Assembly (NCBI GenBank): GCA_021824175.1
Contig: JAKALP010000037.1
Span: 1-49,949 of the forward strand
Length of the DNA stretch: 49,949 nt
Reading direction: 5' to 3'
From: Deltaproteobacteria bacterium
GTDB lineage: Bacteria; Desulfobacterota; Desulfobacteria; Desulfobacterales; Desulfosarcinaceae
The notes under the pieces: model-generated
The model's input: only the letters and a program-made list of their open reading frames with translations
The model's database searches: none
Told to the model about the DNA's origin: nothing
Made by a program: the position numbers and the translations under genes
Shown: positions 27,344-35,640 of the stretch, piece after piece
How the letters are laid out: each line of letters opens with the position of its first letter
Numbering within the stretch: the stretch's first letter is position 1

Positions 27344-28188
27344 TGTCTTCCTTAAGAAAAAAGGCCCGGCGCGGAGGTCTCTATGCCATTATCACAGGCT
27401 TTGCTTTTTTCAGCGCCTTCCCGTTCTACTGGATGCTGATCACCATGTTCAAGCGCGACCACGATCTCTTCAATCCGGAGAACAATCCCTTCATTTTCAA
27501 CGAAGCGCCGACCCTGGAGCATCTCAAACTGCTGTTCTTCGACACCCACTTCGTCGTCTACATGCTCAACACCTTTTGGGTGGGACTCTCCGTGGTGGCC
27601 ATCACCCTGGCCATTGCCGTACCCGCGGCTTACAGCCTGGCGCGCTGGGCCGGGCGCTGGAGCGAAAATCTCGGCGTGGGGATTTTCCTGACCTACCTGA
27701 TTCCGCCCACCCTGCTCTTCATTCCCATGTCGCGCGTCATTGCCATGCTTCACAGCCAAGAATCGCTGCGGGCACTTATCCTGGTCTATCCCACCTTTAC
27801 GATCCCCTTTTGCACCTGGCTGCTCATGGGTTTCTTCAAATCCATTCCCCGCGATATCGAAGAACAGGCCATGATCGACGGCTGCAGTTGCCTGGGCGCC
27901 ATGGTGCGCGTGGTCATGCCCCTGTCCATCTCCGGCATCCTGACCATTGTGGTCTTTGCCTTTACGCTGTGCATGCATGAATTCGTCTATGCCCTGGCCT
28001 TCATCTCGGTCTCGGCCCAGAAGACCATCAGCATCGGCGTGCCCACCGAACTGGTGCGTGGCGATGTCTTCCGCTGGGGACCGCTAATGGCCGGCGCCCT
28101 GATCCCGTGCATTCCCATCTCCATTCTCTACACCTTTTTCCTGGACCGCTTCATTGCCGGATTCACCATGGGCGCGGTCAAGGGGTAA
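27343..28188 (+). CDS. ABC importer permease, MalG/UgpE type
   Basis: 281 residues beginning at the ATG that overlaps the upstream TGA. There are six predicted membrane segments (first YAIITGFAFFSAFPFYWMLI) and an EAA loop in diverged form, EEQAMIDGCSCLGAMVRVV followed by MPLSISGI. The conserved periplasmic-side start FPFYWML is typical of the second sugar permease. It completes the importer of 23685-28188 (binding protein, ATPase, two permeases). No hydrolase or kinase for the imported compound follows. Confidence 0.93.
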   Translation: MSSLRKKARRGGLYAIITGFAFFSAFPFYWMLITMFKRDHDLFNPENNPFIFNEAPTLEHLKLLFFDTHFVVYMLNTFWVGLSVVAITLAIAVPAAYSLARWAGRWSENLGVGIFLTYLIPPTLLFIPMSRVIAMLHSQESLRALILVYPTFTIPFCTWLLMGFFKSIPRDIEEQAMIDGCSCLGAMVRVVMPLSISGILTIVVFAFTLCMHEFVYALAFISVSAQKTISIGVPTELVRGDVFRWGPLMAGALIPCIPISILYTFFLDRFIAGFTMGAVKG

Positions 28189-28234
28189 GGGTTGTACGGC
28201 AGCTGCTGATAGCTTAGAAAGACAATTAGATTAT

Positions 28235-28398
28235 ATTGAACGACGAATATCGAACAATAAATATCGAATTTCAAAGTCTCTTTTTGTTCTGGATAGCAAT
28301 TTTTATGCTTGCGACAAAATCAATCAGCCATTCCTCAAGATCAAACCGTATAAGTTCCTTCGAAATTTTGCTGTTCCTTGTTCGATATTGGATATTCA
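28235..28398. repeat. GAATATCGAACAA / TTGTTCGATATT inverted repeat
   Basis: The left arm (28235-28257) and right arm (28379-28398) are about 80 percent complementary around an AT-rich centre that also contains ATATCGAATTTC / CGAAATTTTG pieces. It fills most of the 355-base gap between the importer and the reductase gene. No open frame in the gap looks coding. Confidence 0.6.
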
Positions 28399-28543
28399 TT
28401 TTTGGAGAAACACCGATATGTAACAGCTGTGAATTGCGCTCCGGTCCTCACGCCTTATTGCCAGTGGACTCAGCATGAACTATTTTTCTCTGATTTGGAA
28501 CAAGTCATAAATATTCCGCAACGCACCCACAGGAGGAAGACAA

Positions 28544-29608
28544 ATGCTACAGGTAGATAAACAAACGCCGGTCATGGTCACCGGCGCCACTGGCTATGTG
28601 GCCGGCTGGATCGTCAAAAGGCTTCTGGACGAAGGGCTCAGCGTGCACGCAGCGGTGCGCGACCCGCAAAACAAAGAAAAACTCAAATACCTCAACCAGA
28701 TCGCCGAAAAGGCGCCCGGAAAAATTAAATACTTCAAAGCCGATCTGCTGGACCAGGGCTCGTATGCCCAGGCCATGGCCGGCTGCCAGGTGGTCTTTCA
28801 CACCGCCTCACCCTTTATCCTGAATGTGAAGGACCCCCAAAAGGAGCTGATCGATCCGGCCCTGCTGGGCACGCGCAATGTGCTGGAAGAGGTCAACCGC
28901 ACGGCCTCGGTCAAACGCGTGGTCCTGACCAGCAGTTGCGCCGCCATCTACAGCGACAACGCCGACCTGGAGAGAACGCCCAAGGGCGTGTTCACCGAAG
29001 AGGTCTGGAACACCACTTCTTCTTTGACCCACCAGCCCTATTCCTATTCCAAGACCTTGGCCGAAAGAGAAGCCTGGAAGATCAACGAGCAGCAAACGCG
29101 CTGGGACCTGGTGGTGATCAACCCCTCCCTGGTCATCGGGCCGGGCATCAACCCCCGCGCCACTTCCGAGAGCTTCAAGCTCATCAAGCAGTTCGGCGAC
29201 GGCGCCATGAAACCGGGAGTGCCGCATCTGGGCATGGGCGTCATCGACGTGCGCGATCTGGCCGAAGCCCACTTCAGGGCGGCCTTTACTCCGGCCGCCA
29301 AAGGCCGCTACATTATCTCGGCCCATAACACCGATTATCCCGCCCTGGCCGCCATCTTGGTGGAAAAGTACGGCGACCGCTACCCCATCCCGCGCCGGGT
29401 GTTGCCCAAATGGCTGGTGTGGCTGGTCGGACCGCTGGTCAACAAAGCCATGACGCGCAAGATGGCTGCCCTGAACGTCAACCGGCCGTTTAAAGCGGAC
29501 AATGGCAAGGGCGTGCGCGAACTGGGGTTGCAATACCGCCCCATGAAGGAATCCATGAATGACTTCTTCCAGCAGATGATCGACAGCGGGGTTTTGCGTC
29601 AGCGGTAA
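28544..29608 (+). CDS. NAD(P)-dependent epimerase/reductase (dihydroflavonol-4-reductase-like extended SDR)
   Basis: 354 residues after a strong CAGGAGGAAGACAA leader. The Rossmann glycine motif is VTGATGYVAGWI (about residues 12-23) and the catalytic pair is YSYSKTLAE (Tyr-x-x-x-Lys); an upstream Ser in LTSSCAAIYS completes the triad. NPSLVIGPG and MGVIDVRDLAEAHFRA are conserved in extended SDRs that reduce ketones or epimerise sugars. The C-terminal part GVRELGLQYRPMKESMNDFF is the usual substrate-domain end. It appears monocistronic. Substrate unknown; two HpnA-like relatives lie at 39443 and 42213. Confidence 0.9.
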   Translation: MLQVDKQTPVMVTGATGYVAGWIVKRLLDEGLSVHAAVRDPQNKEKLKYLNQIAEKAPGKIKYFKADLLDQGSYAQAMAGCQVVFHTASPFILNVKDPQKELIDPALLGTRNVLEEVNRTASVKRVVLTSSCAAIYSDNADLERTPKGVFTEEVWNTTSSLTHQPYSYSKTLAEREAWKINEQQTRWDLVVINPSLVIGPGINPRATSESFKLIKQFGDGAMKPGVPHLGMGVIDVRDLAEAHFRAAFTPAAKGRYIISAHNTDYPALAAILVEKYGDRYPIPRRVLPKWLVWLVGPLVNKAMTRKMAALNVNRPFKADNGKGVRELGLQYRPMKESMNDFFQQMIDSGVLRQR

Positions 29609-29646
29609 TGAGTTTTCGTTGGGGAGCAAAGAATGATGCTTGGCTT

Positions 29647-29718
29647 CCGATCATCCGTGCAATCAGTGTAATCAGTGGTAAAAAAGGACCACGGATTACA
29701 CTGATGACATGGATAAGC
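29647..29718. repeat. ATCCGTGCAATCAGTG palindrome (diverged relative of 20771-20840)
   Basis: Imperfect 30-base arms read CATCCGTGCAATCAGTGTAA and ATTACACTGATGACATGG around AAAAAAGGA. Confidence 0.75.
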
Positions 29719-29725
29719 TAACGAC

Positions 29726-29789
29726 GGTGCGCAAAGCGCACCCTACAGTCACAGCATATGCATGAATCGTAGGGTGCGCTTTGCGCACC
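29726..29789. repeat. GGTGCGCAAAGCGCACC inverted repeat
   Basis: A perfect 21-base inverted repeat (29726-29746 against 29769-29789) with a 22-base loop containing GCATAT. The same arms, loop motif and right flank (AAGGATARTRAAA) recur at 35583-35660. Confidence 0.88.
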
Positions 29790-29863
29790 ATTTAAAGGAT
29801 AGTAAAATTGTTTTTATACTTCCTCCGCGCTCCTCAGCGCCCTCAGCGCCTTGCGTTAATCTT

Positions 29864-30628
29864 TTAAGCGTCTCTTGTGCCATCGGCTTCCAGCAACCGC
29901 CGCACTTCTTCCGGCAATCCGTTGGATTCAAAAGTGGTCTGCTTTTCTTCTCCGGGAAGACAAACGGAGAGCATATGGGCATGCAGCGCCAGGCGTTCAA
30001 AGCCGTGGTGTTGGCGCAGGTAGGTTAGAGCGCGGGTCGAGCCGTAACGGCGGTCGCCCACCACCGGATGGCCGGCCAGCTTGGCATGGCGCCGGATCTG
30101 GTGCTTGCGGCCGGTGAGCAGGCGGCACTCGATCAAAGAATAGTGCGTGCTTCTCTCCAGGAGCCGCGCGCGCGTGGCGCACTCCAGGCGCTTGCCCCGG
30201 CCCATGGGGTCCTCGCGGCCGGCGGCCGCATCGGTCAGGGGCCAGGTCCATTCAATCCAATCCCGCCCCGCGGCTGGATCTTCCAGCGGGCCATGCACCA
30301 AGGCCAGGTAACGTTTATCGACGCTTCCCTCCGCGAACTGCCGGCCGAAAAACGCCAGGGTCTCGGCATCCCCGGCCAGGAGCACCAGGCCGCTGGTGTC
30401 GCGGTCAAGGCGGTGGGCCGCATGCAGGGCGCGCAGATCGCGGCTCACGCCCGGCACTTCTCCGGCCCGCACCGCCGCCAGCACCAGCGAACACAAGTCC
30501 CGACCCGGATCATTGTGCACGCTCAGGCCGCAAGGCTTGTCCACCACCAGCCAATGAGAACCGCGGGCCAAGACCGCTATCGGGTGCGGTGCGACGTCAA
30601 TTATGATTGCCATGCCGGGTTCAGCCAT
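29864..30628 (-). CDS. RluA-family RNA pseudouridine synthase
   Basis: 254 residues, ATG at 30628 with GAAAGGG nine bases before it. Motif I region WLVVDKPCGLSVH, catalytic motif II HRLDRDTSGLVLLA (the Asp is the nucleophile that attacks uridine C1'), KRYLALVHG and motif III RLLTGRKHQIRRHAKLAGHPV are intact. There is no N-terminal S4 domain, as in short RluA/RluC-like members such as TruC. It modifies tRNA or rRNA in the cytoplasm; which target cannot be told. It follows the exporter permease gene by 20 bases, so it is cotranscribed with an unrelated transporter. Confidence 0.92.
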   Translation of the reverse strand: MAEPGMAIIIDVAPHPIAVLARGSHWLVVDKPCGLSVHNDPGRDLCSLVLAAVRAGEVPGVSRDLRALHAAHRLDRDTSGLVLLAGDAETLAFFGRQFAEGSVDKRYLALVHGPLEDPAAGRDWIEWTWPLTDAAAGREDPMGRGKRLECATRARLLERSTHYSLIECRLLTGRKHQIRRHAKLAGHPVVGDRRYGSTRALTYLRQHHGFERLALHAHMLSVCLPGEEKQTTFESNGLPEEVRRLLEADGTRDA

Positions 30629-30648
30629 CGCGCGCGCCCTTTCTTCTA

Positions 30649-31452
30649 CTAGATTTCACTGCGGCTAAAGCGCCATAAGGCTAGGGCAGCCAGCAGCGCC
30701 GTCCAGACCAGCACATTGAGCCACACGTAGCCCAGGGGCATGGCCTCGAAAGCCCGCTCGGTGATCCAGGTGGAAGCATAATCCTGAAGCATATAGACCT
30801 TGGGAAAGAGAATGCGCCACGGGGCGGTCTTGGTCTGGCCGGAGATCACCTGGCGCAATGTCTCGCTTTGCATGAGCTGATAAGCCCCGTCCGAGACAAA
30901 GCCGACAGCGATAATGATCAAGGAGAAGATCGCGGCCATCACGTTGGGAAGAAATAGCGACAAAGTGCAGGTCAGCATGACGCCGAACAGCAGGTTGATC
31001 GAACAGATCAAGGTGGCGGTGAAATAGCCGGACACCAGGGTGCCGGTATTGGCCAGGCCGATCAGCGCAATGGTCAAATGCAGAATGAACATGAAGAGAG
31101 CGGCCAGCAGCCAGGTGCCGGCAATTCTTCCCAACAGATACTGCCAGCGCTCCACCGGCCGGGCCAGGAACATCACCATGGTCCCGTCCTCGCGATCCCT
31201 GGAGAAGATACCCATGGCCAGCAAGGTCGTCATCAGGAACATGCCGGCGGCCACCACATGAAAAGCAATCACCGAGGCATGCAGCGCCAGGGAGGCCGGG
31301 TCCAGGGTGCGGCCGTTGATCGTATAGCTGCCGTGGTAGCAACTTCGCAGCAGGAGAACAAAAAAGAGCGCCACGGCCAGCAGCACATAAAAACTCTTCT
31401 GGCGCATGAGATCTTTGACCGTAATGAAAGCAATGCGGGACAAATTGTTCAT
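30649..31452 (-). CDS. ABC-2-type exporter permease
   Basis: The ATG at 31452 is preferred to a TTG six bases upstream because AAGGA lies seven bases before it. The ~267-residue product has six hydrophobic segments: VLLAVALFFVLLL near the N-terminus, a segment rich in VIAFHVVAAGMFLMTTLLAM, then FMFILHLTIALIGL, FGVMLTCTLSLFL, FSLIIIAVGFVSDG and the C-terminal VLVWTALLAALAL. The loop FSRDREDGTMVMFLARPVER is typical of ABC-2 permeases that pair with NatA-like ATPases. Its partner ATPase is encoded upstream across a 144-base gap filled by a repeat. The exported substrate is unknown. Confidence 0.86.
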   Translation of the reverse strand: MNNLSRIAFITVKDLMRQKSFYVLLAVALFFVLLLRSCYHGSYTINGRTLDPASLALHASVIAFHVVAAGMFLMTTLLAMGIFSRDREDGTMVMFLARPVERWQYLLGRIAGTWLLAALFMFILHLTIALIGLANTGTLVSGYFTATLICSINLLFGVMLTCTLSLFLPNVMAAIFSLIIIAVGFVSDGAYQLMQSETLRQVISGQTKTAPWRILFPKVYMLQDYASTWITERAFEAMPLGYVWLNVLVWTALLAALALWRFSRSEI

Positions 31453-31511
31453 CTTCAAATCCTTAGCTTGGGCGCGGTAATGGTGAATAGCGGATTTGGT
31501 TTAATTATTTT

Positions 31512-31588
31512 CGCACAAAGCCACGAAGCCACGAAGGTTATTTAAAAATCTTTGTGCCTTTGCCTCTTTGTGCCTTTGTGCCTTTTTT
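31512..31588. repeat. AAGCCACGAAGG / TTTGTGCC repeat
   Basis: Contains GCACAAAGCCACGAAGCC and four TTTGTGCCTTTG-like units in opposite sense. It separates the exporter ATPase and permease genes. Related copies lie at 17851, 19558 and 47057. Confidence 0.65.
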
Positions 31589-31596
31589 GCTTGCGG

Positions 31597-32319
31597 CTAT
31601 GCATCATTTGCTTTTCCCCCCTCCACGTGGCGGATAAATACTTCTTCCAGGGTCTCGCTCGCCTGGACGATATGCGCCAGCGGTCCCTGGACCATGATGC
31701 GGCCCTTGTTCATGATGGCCACCGAACCGCAGAGCCGCTCCACTTCCGACAGCAAATGGGAGTTGAGCAAAATAGTTCCGCCGCGCCGCTTGTACTCCTC
31801 CAGCAGCACCCGCACATCGCGCATGCCCAGCGGGTCCAGGCCCGAGACCGGCTCATCCAGCACCAGCAGGGCCGGATCGCCCAGCAGGGCCGCGCCCAGG
31901 CCGATGCGCTGGACCATGCCCTTGGAGTAATGCGACGCTCTCTTCTTCTCCTGGCCTTCCATGCCCACCCGCTTCAGCATCTCGGACACGGCCGCTCTGG
32001 CCTGAACGCCGGCCAGTCCGCAAAAGGCCGCCTGGCGCATCAGATATTCCCAGCCGGACAGATACGGCGGGATGCGGTGAATCTCGGCCAGATAGCCCAG
32101 CTTGCGGCGCGATTCCGACCGACCGGCCGGCTGCCCCTCGATGAATATCCGGCCGGCCGTGCTGCGCGAAAAGCCCAGCAGCATGCGCACCAGGGTGGTC
32201 TTGCCGGCCCCGTTGGGCCCCAGCAGGGCAAAGGCCTCGCCCTTGGGCACCGCAAAGGAGACCCCGTCCACGGCCACCAGCGGTCCAAAACTCTTGGTCA
32301 CATTTTCAAAGGCAATCAT
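31597..32319 (-). CDS. ABC-2-type exporter ATPase
   Basis: 240 residues. Walker A GPNGAGKTT (~34-42), signature HYSKGMVQRIGLGAAL (a YSKGM variant of LSGGQ, common in NatA/NosF-like ATPases), Walker B LLVLDEPVSGLDPLG and switch His LLNSHLLSEVE are present. ILLNSHLLSEVERLCGSVAI continues the fold. There is no membrane segment; it energises the permease encoded downstream. No ribosome-binding site of quality is seen at 32319, and the ATPase is the first gene of the three-gene transcript ending with the pseudouridine synthase. Confidence 0.92.
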   Translation of the reverse strand: MIAFENVTKSFGPLVAVDGVSFAVPKGEAFALLGPNGAGKTTLVRMLLGFSRSTAGRIFIEGQPAGRSESRRKLGYLAEIHRIPPYLSGWEYLMRQAAFCGLAGVQARAAVSEMLKRVGMEGQEKKRASHYSKGMVQRIGLGAALLGDPALLVLDEPVSGLDPLGMRDVRVLLEEYKRRGGTILLNSHLLSEVERLCGSVAIMNKGRIMVQGPLAHIVQASETLEEVFIRHVEGGKANDA

Positions 32320-32407
32320 GGTGAAACCTTTTTATCTCTCTTGGATGGTGGTTTGTCTTCGGTTTGATTCATAGCCTTCTATTGGGTTGGATAGCAAGGG
32401 GGGGGGC

Positions 32408-32512
32408 GTTGATTCGTTGATTGGTTGATTCGTTAATTCGTGAAAGGAATTCTTTTCCTTTTTATGCTTAGGGCTGCTAATGTTAGAATACAACGACTCA
32501 ACGACTCAACCC
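32408..32512. repeat. GTTGATTCG... / CAACGACTCAAC repeat
   Basis: Short tandem units TTGATTCG / TTGATTGG on the left and ACAACGACTCAACGACTCAA on the right are roughly complementary. They precede the DsrE gene. Confidence 0.5.
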
Positions 32513-32524
32513 CAGGAGCGCCCC

Positions 32525-32872
32525 ATGAAAAAATTCGCCCTTTTCGTATTCAACGGAGATCCCATGTGCTTTATCCACGTGCTGCTGAACGCCCTGGATA
32601 TGCGCGCCAAAGGCCACGAAGCCAAAATCATCGTGGAAGGCGCGGCCACCAAGCTGATCCCCGACCTGGCCAAGCCCGATTTCCCACTGCACTCGCTGTG
32701 GAAGAAGAACCGCGAGGCCGGCACCGTAGCAGGAGTTTGCAAGGCCTGCGCCACCAAACTCGGCACCCTGGAAGCAGCCAAGGCCCAGGGCCTGACCCTG
32801 CTGGACGACATGTCCGGCCATCCGAGCATGGCCGGGTATCGCGATAAGGGATACGAAATCATCACTTTCTGA
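32525..32872 (+). CDS. DsrE-like sulfur-relay-type protein
   Basis: 115 residues from the ATG at 32525 (AGGAGCG upstream). The start FALFVFNGDPMCFIHVLLNA and HEAKIIVEGAATKLIPDL follow the DsrE/DsrF-like fold. A conserved Cys pair VCKACATKLG (CxxC) and DDMSGHPSM occur in a subgroup of cytoplasmic DsrE-family proteins of anaerobes. A role in sulfur transfer is known for the family but not for this subgroup. Its stop codon overlaps or abuts the truncated protease sequence that follows, suggesting that a deletion joined them. Confidence 0.83.
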   Translation: MKKFALFVFNGDPMCFIHVLLNALDMRAKGHEAKIIVEGAATKLIPDLAKPDFPLHSLWKKNREAGTVAGVCKACATKLGTLEAAKAQGLTLLDDMSGHPSMAGYRDKGYEIITF

Positions 32873-33285
32873 TCTGGCCCTACAACGTGGCCAAGTTCGC
32901 CGCCAAACCGCCCCAAAAATGCTACACCCAGGCCCTCCAGGACCGCATCAGCGCCTATGCCCGCCTCAGCACCCTGGATGAAATGCGCGCCTGCCTGGCC
33001 GATGGCTATCCCTTTGTCTTCGGCTTTTCCGTCTACGAAAGCTTCGAATCCCAGAAGATGGCCAAGAGCGGCGTGCTGAAAATGCCCAAGGCCGGTGAAA
33101 AAATGCTCGGCGGCCACGCCGTGCTGGGCGTAGGCTATGACGACACCACCAAACGCTTCCTGGTGCGCAACTCCTGGGGCACCGACTGGGGCAAGAAAGG
33201 CTATTTCACCATGCCCTATGCCTATGTATCGGACCGCAATCTCTCCGATGACTTCTGGACCATCCGCAAGGGCGGGAATATGTAG
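32873..33285 (+). pseudogene. headless C1 (papain-like) peptidase fragment
   Basis: From the base after the DsrE stop, a frame reads IWPYNVAKFAAKPPQKCY, CLADGYPFVFGFSVYESFES, GGHAVLGVGYDD and FLVRNSWGTDWGKKGYFTMP. This is the C-terminal half of a papain-like enzyme with the catalytic His (GGHAV) and Asn (RNSWG). The N-terminal half with the catalytic Cys is missing, and no ribosome-binding site precedes any start. The family-like sequence begins exactly at the DsrE stop, so the 5' part was probably lost in a rearrangement. The fragment is otherwise well preserved, suggesting a recent event. Confidence 0.85.
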
Positions 33286-33436
33286 ATCGGCGGCTGGCCC
33301 GATGGCAAATAGGGCGGACAGTAGCCCATTGATCTTCCCAAACCACACCGCCTTTTTCAACTCCCACTCCCCGCAACCTTCAGCGGGAAGTGGGTCGGGG
33401 GCTAATATTGACTGCCTTGTAAGAAGGCAGATTCCT

Positions 33437-33516
33437 ACCATGAAGAGCATGAAGTTCATGAAGATGAAAAAATTTCATCACAATTTCAGCTTCATGCCCT
33501 TCATGCTCTTCATGGT
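33437..33516. repeat. CATGAAGA/TCTTCATG inverted repeat (second copy)
   Basis: Arms 33437-33463 and 33490-33516 are built of CATGAAGAG units around an AT-rich loop. Same family as 26199-26280. Confidence 0.82.
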
Positions 33517-33603
33517 TCAAAGAAAAAACGATGATATCACGACTTATTACCAGCTTATCAATTTTGATGGCCTCGTAAAAAGTAGCACGACGGTCGTTAA
33601 CGT

Positions 33604-33670
33604 CATCCCCGCGAAGGCGGGGAACCAGGAATATCTGGTTGTTCTGGACCCCCGCCTTCGTGGGGGCGAC
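33604..33670. repeat. CCCCGCGAAGGCGGGG inverted repeat
   Basis: GTCATCCCCGCGAAGGCGGG and CCCGCCTTCGTGGGGGCGAC, with CCAGG / TTCTGG internal pieces, form a long imperfect hairpin. This type of intergenic repeat is widespread in proteobacteria. The remaining 33671-33944 shows no coding signal. Confidence 0.8.
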
Positions 33671-33944
33671 GCCTTCTTGGACCTACTACGACTTCATCAT
33701 TATTCAATATCGCAAAGCTTCATAATTGCGAATGGATATGGGGCAGCACACCCCATGAGTTCGCAAATTCGCCCATTCCCAACCGCCCGCCACAGCCCTA
33801 CCGACCCCTCCCTCCGGCGCTATCCCGGCACGGCATGAATTTCATACCGGACCACTTCGCAATGATTTGAAAATATGAAAGAATTTAACTATAGATCCAA
33901 TCTCGGGGGTATCGTAATCTCATTACCCACAATTGGAGGAGAAA

Positions 33945-34199
33945 ATGGCGACCTTAATCAAAATAGGAAATTCGCGGGGAATCCGTATTCCAAAGGCTGT
34001 AATTGAGCAAGCACGATTAGAAGACAAGCAATTGGAATTCAAAATAATCGATGACGGACTGTTAATTCGACCCGTTAAGAAGAACCGAGAAGGCTGGAAA
34101 GAACAATTCGATAAAGCCATTAAATCCCAGGAATCAAGCGCAGCAGATCAGGCGTGGTTGGATGCCCCCTTGGCGGATGAAGAGGACTGGGAATGGTAA
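33945..34199 (+). CDS. MazE-like (SpoVT-AbrB fold) antitoxin, apparently without its toxin
   Basis: 84 residues; the ATG at 33945 follows GGAGGAGAAA. LIKIGNSRGIRIPKAVIEQA is the classic MazE swapped-hairpin DNA-binding motif, and the acidic, Trp-rich tail (QAWLDAPLADEEDWEW) is the usual toxin-binding end. MazE proteins neutralise a MazF RNase and repress their own operon. The expected toxin start overlaps the stop (ATGGTAAAA at 34193) but runs only eight codons, so MazF seems lost. The gene is more AT-rich than its surroundings, suggesting acquisition. Confidence 0.87.
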   Translation: MATLIKIGNSRGIRIPKAVIEQARLEDKQLEFKIIDDGLLIRPVKKNREGWKEQFDKAIKSQESSAADQAWLDAPLADEEDWEW

Positions 34200-34261
34200 A
34201 ATGCGTATTAAGGGGCTAACTCTCTAAATGGCCTCCGGAGGTCAAGGAAAAAGGGAGATCT

Positions 34262-34564
34262 ATGGGGTCATCAAACCTTAATTTCAAAAGGAAAATTATA
34301 AGATCGGATTTTAAACCAGCAAAACAGCATGCGATTTTGACTACCGGGGAAGTAATTAAAAAGCTACGCGAATTAAAAGGATGGACTCAAAAGGAATTAT
34401 CAAAATATTGCGCCATCAATGCAAAAAATATCAGCATGCTTGAAAACGACAAATTAGAAATAGGTAAGAAAAGAACAGAGCAACTCGCCAAGGCATTTAA
34501 TGTACATCCTGCTATAATTATGTTTCCCGAATACGAATCCAAAGAGATTCAAAAAGTGGCATAA
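34262..34564 (+). CDS. XRE-family (Cro/C1-type) HTH regulator
   Basis: 100 residues, ATG at 34262 with GGGAGA upstream. The helix-turn-helix spans about residues 30-85: GEVIKKLRELKGWTQKELSK, then CAINAKNISMLENDKLEIGK and a conserved LAKAFNVHPAIIMFPE end. The basic N-terminal extension (FKRKIIRSDFKPAKQH) suggests it may be a type-II toxin-antitoxin antidote of the HigA type, which often has a short extension, but no adjacent toxin is present. The sequence is AT-rich like its upstream neighbour. A weak hairpin plus six T residues at 34587-34609 may end the transcript. Confidence 0.85.
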   Translation: MGSSNLNFKRKIIRSDFKPAKQHAILTTGEVIKKLRELKGWTQKELSKYCAINAKNISMLENDKLEIGKKRTEQLAKAFNVHPAIIMFPEYESKEIQKVA

Positions 34565-34586
34565 CCTACACCTTTCCGCAGGACGG

Positions 34587-34609
34587 AGCCGGGGTGAGCG
34601 GGCTTTTTT
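34587..34609 (+). terminator. weak candidate terminator after the XRE gene
   Basis: AGCC...GGCT flanks GGGGTGAGCG and is followed directly by TTTTTT. The stem is only four to five pairs, so support is modest. Confidence 0.35.
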
Positions 34610-34771
34610 CAAAGGCGTAGATTGGTAGATTGGGGACGCCCTTAACTTTTTAACTTCTGCCTCTATCTTTAAACTTTAAGTGGCAAATCAATATTAGTAG
34701 TGAAGTCAGTCTATCGATAGCAAGTGGTGTGTGCTCCAGGTCTTATCCCAAGCGGGTTTAGCTGTGGATGA

Positions 34772-35557
34772 ATGAAAATGAGCTTCGGCCAAAAAAGGCA
34801 TTTCCTAAGGAGATTTCGCGAGCGGTTCGCTTTACGGTTCCATATGACTATTATCCTGGTTGCGACCGCTTGCTCCGGGGTTTTCGCCTCCAAGCTTTTT
34901 CTTAGCGCCGGGATTAGTAATTTCCTTGTGAGGTATCCATTATCCGTTGTTTTCGCTTATCTTGTTTTCTTCCTGTGCATCAAGCTTTGGCTTATCTACA
35001 TGGGTCCAAAGAAGCAAACCAGAGGCTCAGACTTTAGCAATACGTTTGATCTGCTGGATCTCCCAGGCTCCGGGTCCAGGGCAGTGTTTCGGGCGGGCGG
35101 GGGGCATTTTGGGGGTGGCGGCGCTTCTTCTTCCTTCGAGCTTCCGGCCTCTGGCATTGTGGGTGAGGGCGGTTCCGGTGCGGCCGAGAGCCTGGGCGAT
35201 GCGGTGGGCGAAGCGGCGGGTGCCATCGGGGATGAAGGCGGTATCGCGGCGGTCGTGGTGGTGGCCTGCCTTGCCGCTATCATCGCAACGATCCTCGGGG
35301 CCTCTATTTATATGATTTACGAGGCCCCCGTGATTCTGTCGGAGGCGGCCTTCGAAGCGTTCCTGGCAGCCACGCTCCTGAAAAGCACTAAAAAGATCTA
35401 TTCCGGTGACTGGCTGGGGAGCATCTTTGCCGCGACCTGGAAACCCTTTTTAATTACCTTCATCATGGCTTTGGCCGCGGGGGGCTTGTTGCATTACTAC
35501 TTTCCAGAGGCCCACAAGGTCGCTGAGATCATTCAGCGATATGGGTTGAAACCGTGA
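34772..35557 (+). CDS. membrane protein with internal Gly-rich segment, unknown function
   Basis: 261 residues. Two membrane segments lie near the N-terminus (~25-45 MTIILVATACSGVFASKLF and ~55-77 VVFAYLVFFLCIKLWLIYM). A Gly/Ser stretch follows (GGGHFGGGGASSSF, ~107-120), then a small-residue-rich region, a third segment (~160-182 VVVVACLAAIIATILGASIY) and a fourth near the C-terminus (FLITFIMALAAGGLLHYYF). The Gly motif resembles the tail of TPM-domain (YgcG-like) proteins, but no TPM domain is present. No good ribosome-binding site is seen. It is the first of three adjacent genes of unknown function. Confidence 0.7.
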   Translation: MKMSFGQKRHFLRRFRERFALRFHMTIILVATACSGVFASKLFLSAGISNFLVRYPLSVVFAYLVFFLCIKLWLIYMGPKKQTRGSDFSNTFDLLDLPGSGSRAVFRAGGGHFGGGGASSSFELPASGIVGEGGSGAAESLGDAVGEAAGAIGDEGGIAAVVVVACLAAIIATILGASIYMIYEAPVILSEAAFEAFLAATLLKSTKKIYSGDWLGSIFAATWKPFLITFIMALAAGGLLHYYFPEAHKVAEIIQRYGLKP

Positions 35558-35582
35558 ACGTAGTGCTTTTTAGTCTTGATTT

Positions 35583-35640
35583 GGTGCGCAGAGCGCACCC
35601 TACAGACCGAGCATATTTGGTAGGGTGCGCTTTGCGCACC
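35583..35640. repeat. GGTGCGCARAGCGCACC inverted repeat (second copy)
   Basis: 21-base arms (35583-35603 against 35620-35640) with one mismatch. Loop and right flank match the copy at 29726-29789. Confidence 0.86.

Noticed and set aside
34772-35557. TPM-domain (YgcG-like) protein suggested by the GGGHFGGGGASSSF stretch
   Set aside because: Only the low-complexity Gly motif resembles that family; the TPM domain itself is absent.
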